DNA of 5,567 nt. It comes from DATCRE01 sp035493595. Lineage in GTDB: Bacteria > Bacteroidota > Bacteroidia > Cytophagales > Cyclobacteriaceae. This document shows, in pieces, positions 1 to 5,567 of the stretch. The notes beneath the pieces were generated by a model. The model saw nothing but the letters and a program-made list of their open reading frames with translations, had not been told where the DNA came from and ran no database searches. Each line of letters starts with the position of its first letter. Within the stretch, counting starts at the first letter, position 1. Location of the stretch: contig DATJHZ010000179.1 of the NCBI GenBank assembly GCA_035493595.1, positions 1 to 5,567 on the forward strand, given 5' to 3'. The translations under genes and the position numbers were made by a program.

Positions 1-1
1 C

Positions 2-241
2 CTCAAAGCGCACGACAGCCAGATGTCGCTGTTAAACAGTCCGGGAAGCTACATACCAACTGTGATAGTCAAGAACTTAGGTTACCCGGTTAACTTCAGC
101 AGCAGCGTAGTAGCAGGCGCCAACGGTAGCTATGCCGAAGGTGATCTGACAGAGATTTTGAAATTCACTTACGACGTTGCAAGTAAATCAATATCGTACG
201 AAACGGCCACTGGTGGGGGTGGAGCACCGCCGGCACCGTGA
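2..241 (+). CDS. 3' end of an unidentified gene (C-terminal 79 residues)
   Basis: The frame is open from the first bases of the window and ends at a TGA at 239-241. The ATG at 23 is probably an internal methionine, because the same frame continues upstream to the window edge without a stop. The visible 79 residues hold alternating hydrophobic and polar stretches that suggest beta-strands (IPTVIVKNLGYPVNF, EILKFTYDVASKSISYET). They end in a short low-complexity tail, GGGGAPPAP, that looks like a flexible C-terminus. I see no catalytic motif, membrane segment or secretion sorting domain. Composition is near 45-50% GC, clearly higher than in the genes that follow, and similar to the far end of the last gene. 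I do not recognise the family. It could be the end of a large beta-rich protein like the one starting at 4029, but that is a guess from position and composition only. Confidence 0.7.
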   Translation, partial: LKAHDSQMSLLNSPGSYIPTVIVKNLGYPVNFSSSVVAGANGSYAEGDLTEILKFTYDVASKSISYETATGGGGAPPAP

Positions 242-245
242 TGAA

Positions 246-341
246 ATGAGAGAGAAACGGAATAAACTGGATTATAACCCAAGACATTTTAATGAATTAG
301 GGAAAATCCTAAAAGAAAAGAAATTAAACACTTTGAAATAA
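246..341 (+). CDS. possible 31-residue basic small protein
   Basis: A short frame runs from the ATG at 246 to the TAA at 339-341, filling most of the gap between the upstream gene (stop at 239-241) and the 923-residue gene (start at 352). The predicted peptide starts MREKRNKLDYNPRHFNELGK and ends with a Lys-rich stretch. It is strongly basic and could form an amphipathic helix. There is no Shine-Dalgarno sequence, which says little in a Bacteroidota-like genome. Its close spacing to both neighbours would suit a co-transcribed small gene. Nothing identifies a function, and a frame of this length can arise by chance in AT-rich DNA. It may also be a remnant of a longer gene. Conservation of the peptide in related loci would be needed to accept it. 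Confidence 0.3.
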   Translation: MREKRNKLDYNPRHFNELGKILKEKKLNTLK

Positions 342-351
342 CTAGTATAAA

Positions 352-3123
352 ATGCATTTTTTCATAGATCATACAGTATTATCAAATCAGGATCAGAGTT
401 TTTCATTTGGGCCTGATACTAGTAATTCGACTGTTAAGTATAACTTAACGTCCCAGTTTGCAATAACAACTAATGCCAAAGCATTTGCTTGTCAAAATGG
501 GTTATTAATTGTACAGCAGTCGAAAATCAACTCGTCATTAGTAAATGTTATCATAAAGCCTTTAAATCCTATACTGTCGTCAAATCTTAAAGTGGCATAT
601 TTCATTTATCGTGGGGTTTCTAAAAGTAGCCTTATTACTACTGATGGAGCTGGTATTGTATCCAAGAATGCAAGTACAAACAATGAACTAATCTCACGCA
701 TTTATAACGCAGATTCTACTAAAACCAACTATGTAAGTGGTTACTTGGGCTATGATAATAATAATACATATAGCGACTCTCAGCATATTGATAAAATCTT
801 TTACAGCAAGGATACTGTCAAACCAGTTAAAGTAAATGAAGGTGAATGGTTTGGAGATTTTGTCTCAGGAACAATAGGATTCGAAATTGTATTAGAATCA
901 GATAAACTAAATATAAATCTTGAGCTAGTTCGAGGTGGTAATACTTCAACAGGTACCACCGTTATTGATGTGTCGTCATTGACTGATTCATTTTCAATTA
1001 GAACACAAAGAGAACAAATTTTGGGTTTTATTGACCCAGCAGCTTTTTTTGGATTACATTATAATTCAGGAATAATAGTCAGTACTTATTCTGGGACGAC
1101 CAAAACCAATACATCATTAAAGGGCCAAAACTTATTTAATACAATTATTTCAAAATATTATACCAATAACTGTGTCTATGTAGATATCAGAAGTGAAAGA
1201 GGTTATTCTTACAACTTTTATAACAATTATAGTGATGGAAGTAATAACAATATTCAAGTGGGTCGGGCCCAAAATAGTCTAACAGCTCAAAATTATTCTA
1301 CTAATAGTTGGCCAATTTTAATTATTACAAATGGGCAATCGACAAGTCTTACCAGCAACTCGGTTTGGCTAGAACTGCGTATCGATGATAATGACAATCC
1401 TTTGTTATATAGTTTGAATATAGGAGGCAAGGCTTCTACTTTTAGCAAAATTTACACTACAAACGTTAAAACATGGAGTAAAGGCTTTAATTACACTTTT
1501 CCTAACACTGGCAGCGGAGGCACTAAACAAAATGTGGCTACTTATATTAAGTCATATTACTTTAGGAAACAAACAGCAACGGTACCACCAACGTCAGTAC
1601 TACGGACTCAGAAATATTACCATTCAGCTTTTTGCCCTATTGACTTGCCTAACATTGGAGACACGACGATTAATTATTTTAAAGTAGAGAACCCCAATAT
1701 TTCGCTTATCGACGAGCCATTACAGAATACTACTGGAACCGGTGGATTTACTTATGCTGCAAATAATAAGGTATTATGGGACGCTAATAGGGTACTATTT
1801 TACTCAAATTTTCTATTAGGATCAGAGAGTTCGGAAAAAAAATTCCTTCCAATTAACAATTCACAAAAGCTTACTTGTATTAAGACAAATTCAGACGATG
1901 TAATTAAAAACTTGGATATTATTTGTAGGTTATATCAAAAACAGATTAGCGACACCCAACAAACTAACATCCAAATCATCGGAGTAAATAAATATGCCGT
2001 ACCTCAATCGCCAGATAAAGAAAGTGCATTATTTCTTGGTATTAGCACAAATGAATTTAATGCCTTAAAAACTGCAACAGGTCTAAGCAATAATTCCCAT
2101 ATTTACATTTATCTGCAAAGAAATACGACAAATGCTCTTAGAGACATGGGAAACGCGACTGGCAATAGATTTTACGAATATAAAGTAATGCTCCAAGGTC
2201 TTGACTCTTCTGGAGTGGCAACTACTATTACTCCTACAATTGTGCGAAATACTGGAGATTCACCTGAACCAGTATTAGTCTATAGTAGAGACAATTTGTT
2301 TTTCAATTCGATTGATTTCGGAGCGGCAGAAGTATTAACCTCAGGAGCAAATCAAGTTGAGTTTCATACAGGCACAGACGGAAAAACTAAGGTAAATGAC
2401 AATATTGACCTTTGCCTAATTGCGCAGGATCAAAAAATTCATTTCATATATAATAATGTTGAAATCGCACAATTCGATTGTGAACTCTCAAGTAAAATGC
2501 AAAAGGGGCAAAAACTGTTGAATAATAATAAGCTGGATATTCCACCAACAAATTATCTGCTTTCGCAAGACTACACAACATTTAATGTTGACGCCAAAAA
2601 ATCGTATAAAAACACGGCGGGTGATGTTCTGACTTATGGTAAATATGGAGCGGATACTAACTATCAGGTGCTTTATAAAAGTCTGCATAAAAGGGACGTG
2701 GTGGTTCATTTTGACTTAAATACAGTTATGAATGGTGTCCATAATGCCTTAGTTATTAACTACAATAATCAAACTGTTCATTTTACTTATACTGCCACTC
2801 AGAGAAGATATGCCAGAGCAGAAGTAGCTGCGGCCGTTATTGGAGTACTAATTGAAGTTGGAGTAGACCAACAATGTGGTGGGTTTTCATTTGTAGATGG
2901 TACTTGTTTCCCAAGTATATCACATGTTAATGGCAATGCTGTAGATTTTGCCTATCATACTGATAATACTACAAATCAAAATATCATAGATGCAATGGAT
3001 AAATATGGCTTTGGGCAAATAATTATTGGAACAGCAGCCAGGTTTAATAGTTTAACAGGGGCTTCGTTACGAGAGGCAGATCATAATTCGCACATCCACG
3101 GAGGAAGTCTTAGAAATCCATAA
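352..3123 (+). CDS. putative antibacterial effector: large N-terminal module with C-terminal LAS-type (M15/M74-like) peptidoglycan peptidase
   Basis: This 923-residue protein probably cleaves peptide cross-links in peptidoglycan after delivery into a target periplasm. Residues 1 to about 815 are rich in Asn, Ser, Thr and Tyr, look mostly beta-stranded, and show no catalytic motif I can name. Phrases such as AFACQNGLLIVQQS and CVYVDIRSERGYSYNFYNNY resemble, from memory, unnamed Bacteroidota proteins; this is unverified. Residues 818-923 carry S857-H858-x-x-G861-x-A863-x-D865 and H911-x-x-H914-x-H916, the metal-site pattern of LAS peptidases. The N-terminus (MHFFIDHTVL) has no Sec or lipoprotein signal, and the C-terminus has no type IX sorting domain, so direct delivery is more likely than Sec export. 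The start at 352 follows an A/T-rich leader without a Shine-Dalgarno. The stop lies one base before a lipoprotein gene, the likely immunity gene. The reading frame is well supported; the enzyme class is fairly sure; the effector role is inferred. Confidence 0.85.
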   Translation: MHFFIDHTVLSNQDQSFSFGPDTSNSTVKYNLTSQFAITTNAKAFACQNGLLIVQQSKINSSLVNVIIKPLNPILSSNLKVAYFIYRGVSKSSLITTDGAGIVSKNASTNNELISRIYNADSTKTNYVSGYLGYDNNNTYSDSQHIDKIFYSKDTVKPVKVNEGEWFGDFVSGTIGFEIVLESDKLNINLELVRGGNTSTGTTVIDVSSLTDSFSIRTQREQILGFIDPAAFFGLHYNSGIIVSTYSGTTKTNTSLKGQNLFNTIISKYYTNNCVYVDIRSERGYSYNFYNNYSDGSNNNIQVGRAQNSLTAQNYSTNSWPILIITNGQSTSLTSNSVWLELRIDDNDNPLLYSLNIGGKASTFSKIYTTNVKTWSKGFNYTFPNTGSGGTKQNVATYIKSYYFRKQTATVPPTSVLRTQKYYHSAFCPIDLPNIGDTTINYFKVENPNISLIDEPLQNTTGTGGFTYAANNKVLWDANRVLFYSNFLLGSESSEKKFLPINNSQKLTCIKTNSDDVIKNLDIICRLYQKQISDTQQTNIQIIGVNKYAVPQSPDKESALFLGISTNEFNALKTATGLSNNSHIYIYLQRNTTNALRDMGNATGNRFYEYKVMLQGLDSSGVATTITPTIVRNTGDSPEPVLVYSRDNLFFNSIDFGAAEVLTSGANQVEFHTGTDGKTKVNDNIDLCLIAQDQKIHFIYNNVEIAQFDCELSSKMQKGQKLLNNNKLDIPPTNYLLSQDYTTFNVDAKKSYKNTAGDVLTYGKYGADTNYQVLYKSLHKRDVVVHFDLNTVMNGVHNALVINYNNQTVHFTYTATQRRYARAEVAAAVIGVLIEVGVDQQCGGFSFVDGTCFPSISHVNGNAVDFAYHTDNTTNQNIIDAMDKYGFGQIIIGTAARFNSLTGASLREADHNSHIHGGSLRNP
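2803..3120 (+). other. C-terminal zinc peptidase domain (LAS superfamily, MepA/M15-like) of the 923-residue protein
   Basis: These bases encode residues 818-923. A helix-like segment (RRYARAEVAAAVIGVLIEVG) leads into two closely spaced cysteines, C842 and C852. Then come H858 and D865 in S-H-x-x-G-x-A-x-D, a stretch with a KYGFG motif (884-888), and H911, H914 and H916 in D-H-N-S-H-I-H. The seven-residue H-to-D spacing is the M15/M74 hallmark. The terminal H-x-x-H-x-H fits the MepA (M74) arrangement better than the E-x-x-H of many M15 enzymes. By analogy with MepA, as I remember it, H858, D865 and H916 would bind zinc and H911/H914 would serve catalysis. The domain is short, about 106 residues, and ends seven residues after the last histidine. 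The bond cut is unknown: D-Ala-D-Ala, D-Ala-meso-DAP and L-Ala-D-Glu are all possible. Confidence 0.78.
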
Positions 3124-3124
3124 A

Positions 3125-3187
3125 ATGAAAAAAATCAGCTTTACACCCTTATTGTTTGTTACACTTTTAAGTTTACTTATTGCATGC
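3125..3187 (+). other. lipoprotein signal peptide and lipidated cysteine codon
   Basis: Codons 1-20 encode a type II signal peptide with a Lys2-Lys3 n-region, a hydrophobic core (LLFVTLLSLLIA) and a lipobox ending in Ala at -1. Cys21, encoded at 3185-3187, would be the lipidated first residue of the mature protein. This places the product in the cell envelope. Confidence 0.88.
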
Positions 3188-3856
3188 AACCAGGAAAACA
3201 AAAGCAAGAAGAACCACCATGTAAATCTTTCTGCTGATAGTACAAACATAACTGGCTTGCCTTTTGGGTGTAAGCTGCTGATTGCCACCAAATTCCCGGC
3301 AGAATGGCAGACAATTGATACCAGCGATAAACCTATCAAGAAGAATGAGTTATATCAAAAACAGTTAATGGAAATTAGAAAGTTTTTTGATACGTTAAAC
3401 ACATCAAAATCATTTATTCCGCTTCAAATTAGTAGCATAAGATACTTTGATACCGGTGGTGACTCGATACTGATAAGAAATTTTAAATATTTTAAAGGCC
3501 AATTTTTATATCGATTGCCCAATTTTGGCCCTTACCAATGTTATTATCAACATCATGATATTCCCATTGATAAAATTAGTTTAAAGAGTCCTGGACATTT
3601 CGACCGGCAATATTTAGAATACGGCAACTTGGTATTTTACGACTTTAAAAAAAAATCAGCAACCATCGTCAATGTATTCAACGGGTATACTTTCGAAGAA
3701 ACAATAGGAGGATACAACAGATATTTCTTTATTGATGAAGATAAAAAAATTCAAATTTTTGAGGCTGCCGAAGAAGAAACTAGTTCTTCTATAAAAAAGA
3801 CTAAGGAGATTACTATTCTTGCAAGTGGTGAGATTTCAATAAACGAATTGAAATAA
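3125..3856 (+). CDS. lipoprotein of unknown family, candidate immunity protein for the upstream peptidase
   Basis: This 243-residue protein starts with a clear lipoprotein signal: two lysines, a hydrophobic run, and the lipobox L18-I19-A20-C21. The mature part begins CNQENKSKK. It then has a mixed helix/strand region with two cysteines, C49 and C139, that could pair in the periplasm, and aromatic strand-like segments (ILIRNFKYFKGQFLYRL, YLEYGNLVFYDF). I find no enzyme motif and do not recognise the fold. The ATG lies one base after the stop of the peptidase gene (TAA-A-ATG), so the two are almost surely translated from one message. A periplasm-facing lipoprotein directly downstream of a wall-targeting toxin is the standard placement for an immunity protein. 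That role is inferred from position and localisation only. An accessory lipoprotein for delivery is an alternative. No obvious acidic surface-export signal follows the cysteine, though one cannot be excluded. Confidence 0.85.
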   Translation: MKKISFTPLLFVTLLSLLIACNQENKSKKNHHVNLSADSTNITGLPFGCKLLIATKFPAEWQTIDTSDKPIKKNELYQKQLMEIRKFFDTLNTSKSFIPLQISSIRYFDTGGDSILIRNFKYFKGQFLYRLPNFGPYQCYYQHHDIPIDKISLKSPGHFDRQYLEYGNLVFYDFKKKSATIVNVFNGYTFEETIGGYNRYFFIDEDKKIQIFEAAEEETSSSIKKTKEITILASGEISINELK

Positions 3857-4028
3857 ATATAACGCTCCGAAATTGGAGAATTTGAAACTTGAATAAGTTT
3901 CACAAACTAATAAAGATTAGAAAAACAAGCTGCTTAGCAATCAACCTTATAATTAATTGCCAGAAAAGCTTTGTCTTTCCCCATCACCTAGTGGTGAATA
4001 TAACATTTAAATGAAACATTAATTTGTC
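3857..4028. other. 172-base non-coding gap between the lipoprotein gene and the last gene
   Basis: This is the only sizeable gap in the window. Besides the hairpin at 3883-3902 it has a 5-base inverted repeat, TCACC/GGTGA with a TAGT loop, at 3984-3997. That is about 30 bases before the next start, where an operator or 5' leader structure could lie. I looked for the Bacteroidota promoter pattern (TTG near -33, TAnnTTTG near -7) and found no good match; TAATTTG at 4019-4025 is too close to the ATG and lacks one T. A short ATG frame at 4011 stops after three codons. The gap suggests that the last gene may have its own promoter, without showing it. Confidence 0.4.
3883..3902 (+). terminator. small hairpin after the lipoprotein gene, weak terminator candidate
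   Basis: An 8-base stem, TGAAACTT pairing with AAGTTTCA, encloses a GAAT loop, 26 bases after the stop of the lipoprotein gene. The match is perfect but AT-rich, and no run of T follows it (the next bases are CAAACTAATAAAG), so it is not a standard intrinsic terminator. A second, shorter pairing (CTCC/GGAG around GAAATT) lies just before it at 3864-3877. The place, at the end of the putative effector-immunity pair, suits an mRNA 3' end or a processing site, but the sequence alone does not prove it. Confidence 0.3.
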
Positions 4029-5567
4029 ATGGCTGATATATATTATCCTCTTCTTTCTGATTTAATCACAATAGATCAATTGCCCGAAGGGCTGTCTTTT
4101 ATTTCAGATGATCTCAATGCACTTTTGAGTAAAATTTATTATCGAAATTTTATAGCCGAGTATTCTGCAAATGAATCAGTCTCGTTTTATGACTTAGATA
4201 TAGTAATCTTAACGGAATTACTAAAATTGGATATTCCTGGCACAGGGTTGGCATTAACTTTAAATCCAGATTCAGCGAGCATGGGTCAAAGTATAATTCC
4301 TGTGACTGTTAACTGGCGTTGGGATTTACTACGTTACATAAGTGATTTTAACTTATTAAATTTTTCATCTGACTCAAATGCCTACTTCAATTTATTAATA
4401 GACTTTTTCACAGGGGATGACAAAACATTCCTAAGAACCGCACTCTATACTTTTATAGAGGACGATTTTTCAACTGACGACGATCAGAATTCTGACTACG
4501 ATTTTACCCAAACAGACACTTCTACTACTATTCAAGAAGATCCACCAGCTCCCGATGACAGCGTCGAATTTGATCCGGATCCTGATTATGAAGATGAGTG
4601 TATTATTGAAACCTATTATTTAGAAACTTTCGTTGCTGATCTGAAACAAAAGTATTCTTCATTCATTATTAGTCAACCATTAAATGATGACCCTGATACT
4701 GCCTACGACGACGTAACGGCTGCTCTGTTGGCAGCTAACTTAGATGTCTATTCTGTTGTTGTTGATTTATATATAGTTGATTCTACTAGCCTGGACAATA
4801 GTTTAAACAATATAAAAAATCTATTTTATGACCTGTTTAAGAAAGATGCTATCGATTTAGCCAAGGAAATTATTATTCCTAAACTCATAGTTACTTCCGA
4901 ACTCTCTGCTGGCCTCGAAATACCCAGAAGTGCCTTAATACCATTAGATTCGAACAATCAAGTTATTCCTGGGGATGTTAAAACTCAATTAATTTTTGAT
5001 ATCGGTGCTTTCTCCTTTGACTCAACAAGTGGATTTGGTTTTGATAACGATTTATCCCTCAGTTTTTCTCCGATAACACCGAAAGCACAAATTGGCAATA
5101 CCGGTCTTACCCTCAGTTTTACCAACGCAAAATTAGATGTTTCACGTACCACCAATATCCCCGAAGCCGATGCAGCAGGCTATCCTGTTGACTTTGTTGG
5201 TCTGTATGTACAGCAAGCCAGTATCGGCTTTAACGGCTTCGGCCAGGACGATACAACCAATGTCAGCGCCTCTCTCACGGCTACAAATATGCTGATTGGC
5301 ACAGGTGGCATATCTGGAACAATCAAATTGGAAGACAACGGGATACTATACCGCAGGTTCGGTCCGGCTGATGATCTTACTAAAGGGTTCTCTGTCGAGC
5401 TGGATACTTTCGAGCTTACCTTTAAAATGGGTACCATCGTTAGTTCCAATATCAGTGGTAAACTGAAATTGCCTGGTGGTTTCCAAAGCGGCGGCGGTCC
5501 TTCCGAAATTGATATTGACGTTGCTATAAAAGATAGCGGCGATTTTTCCATCACCGCCAAAGTAGTT
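4029..5567 (+). CDS. N-terminal 513 residues of a large acidic beta-rich protein of unknown function (runs off the window)
   Basis: The frame is open from the ATG at 4029 to the last base, with no internal stop. An in-frame TAA at 4020-4022 makes 4029 the first possible ATG. There is no Shine-Dalgarno and no signal peptide: MADIYYPLLSDLITIDQLPE is not a Sec signal. Residues 1-143 are mixed helix/strand. Residues 144-190 are an acidic linker. Residues 191 to about 310 look helical and repeat Leu-rich segments. From about 320 on, the chain is beta-rich with Gly/Ser/Thr and Asp (DIGAFSFDSTSGFGF, GLYVQQASIGFNGFG, NMLIGTGGISGTIKL). That part looks like a large repetitive beta-sheet protein and may belong to a DUF6603-like family, but this is only an unverified impression. 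GC rises sharply near base 5160, so the gene may be a mosaic. Its link to the upstream pair is unknown. Confidence 0.8.
   Translation, partial: MADIYYPLLSDLITIDQLPEGLSFISDDLNALLSKIYYRNFIAEYSANESVSFYDLDIVILTELLKLDIPGTGLALTLNPDSASMGQSIIPVTVNWRWDLLRYISDFNLLNFSSDSNAYFNLLIDFFTGDDKTFLRTALYTFIEDDFSTDDDQNSDYDFTQTDTSTTIQEDPPAPDDSVEFDPDPDYEDECIIETYYLETFVADLKQKYSSFIISQPLNDDPDTAYDDVTAALLAANLDVYSVVVDLYIVDSTSLDNSLNNIKNLFYDLFKKDAIDLAKEIIIPKLIVTSELSAGLEIPRSALIPLDSNNQVIPGDVKTQLIFDIGAFSFDSTSGFGFDNDLSLSFSPITPKAQIGNTGLTLSFTNAKLDVSRTTNIPEADAAGYPVDFVGLYVQQASIGFNGFGQDDTTNVSASLTATNMLIGTGGISGTIKLEDNGILYRRFGPADDLTKGFSVELDTFELTFKMGTIVSSNISGKLKLPGGFQSGGGPSEIDIDVAIKDSGDFSITAKVV
4458..4598 (+). other. acidic, base-free linker within the last gene
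   Basis: These bases encode residues 144-190 of the last protein. Twenty of 47 residues are Asp or Glu, and none is Lys, Arg or His. Several prolines break it up (EDPPAPDD, FDPDPDYEDE). It probably is disordered and separates the N-terminal region from the helical segment that follows. The Asp-Pro-Asp repeats could bind calcium, but no standard EF-hand or RTX spacing is present. Confidence 0.6.

Noticed and set aside
341..351. TAGTATAA just before the 352 start as a promoter -10/-7 element
   Set aside because: It touches the start codon, leaving no room for a leader, and lacks the TAnnTTTG pattern. It is better explained as the A/T-rich leader common before Bacteroidota starts.
755..766. Short AT-A repeat resembling a microsatellite
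   Set aside because: It is only three Asn codons after an Asp codon inside a gene rich in Asn; too short to be a slippage or phase-variation tract.
2488..2709. 73-codon frame on the minus strand
   Set aside because: It lies wholly inside the 923-residue gene, whose frame continues through to a motif-bearing C-terminus. The minus-strand product has no recognisable feature.
3067..3339. 90-codon frame on the minus strand spanning the junction of the peptidase and lipoprotein genes
   Set aside because: It overlaps the zinc-motif codons and the lipoprotein signal peptide, both strongly supported on the + strand. Its hydrophobic stretch is the complement of A-rich coding DNA.
1929..3364. A 16-base exact repeat, GTTATATCAAAAACAG, at 1929-1944 and 3349-3364
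   Set aside because: Both copies encode LYQKQ in frame, but the flanks do not match and the word is AT-rich, so chance is enough to explain it. There is no target-site or mobile-element structure.
3641..3658. Run of A bases within the lipoprotein gene (TTTAAAAAAAAATCAGC) as a possible slippage site
   Set aside because: The frame reads through it as Phe-Lys-Lys-Lys-Ser and continues to a sensible end. Without comparative data there is no sign of programmed frameshifting or phase variation.
5180..5560. 126-codon frame on the minus strand
   Set aside because: It is a shadow of the long + strand frame that starts at 4029 and stays open to the window end; the + strand product shows coherent beta-strand patterning.

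Overview
The window looks like an accessory region of a Bacteroidota chromosome. The coding DNA is mostly AT-rich. None of the main starts (352, 3125, 4029) has a convincing Shine-Dalgarno sequence; each is preceded by short A/T-rich DNA, as is usual in that phylum. One protein is a lipoprotein with a typical lipobox. The phylum is inferred; no marker gene is present. All genes read on the + strand.

Layout. (1) 2-241 is the 3' end of a gene that starts outside the window; its product is unknown and ends in a Gly/Ala/Pro-rich tail. (2) 246-341 may encode a 31-residue basic peptide, low confidence. (3) 352-3123 encodes a 923-residue protein with no export signal. About 815 residues form an Asn/Ser/Thr/Tyr-rich, beta-looking module. 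The last ~106 residues carry the zinc-site signature of a LAS-type peptidoglycan peptidase (M15/M74, MepA-like): S-H-x-x-G-x-A-x-D, then H-x-x-H-x-H. (4) 3125-3856 begins one base after that stop codon and encodes a 243-residue lipoprotein of unknown family. (5) 3857-4028 is non-coding with two small hairpins. (6) 4029 to the window end is the first 513 residues of a large acidic, beta-rich protein with an Asp/Glu-rich linker.

How the genes may work together. The best reading is an effector-immunity pair. A wall-degrading peptidase sits at the C-terminus of a large carrier-like protein that lacks a Sec signal. It is tightly coupled to a lipoprotein placed where it could protect the producer's own periplasm. 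This arrangement is typical of contact-dependent or injected antibacterial effectors (T6SS, extracellular contractile injection systems, polymorphic toxins). No secretion-machine gene lies in the window, so the delivery route is unknown.

Base composition supports a cassette. Both edges of the window (1-240 and about 5160-5567) are near 50% GC in hand-counted lines. The DNA between them is mostly 25-40% GC, and the second boundary falls inside the last gene.
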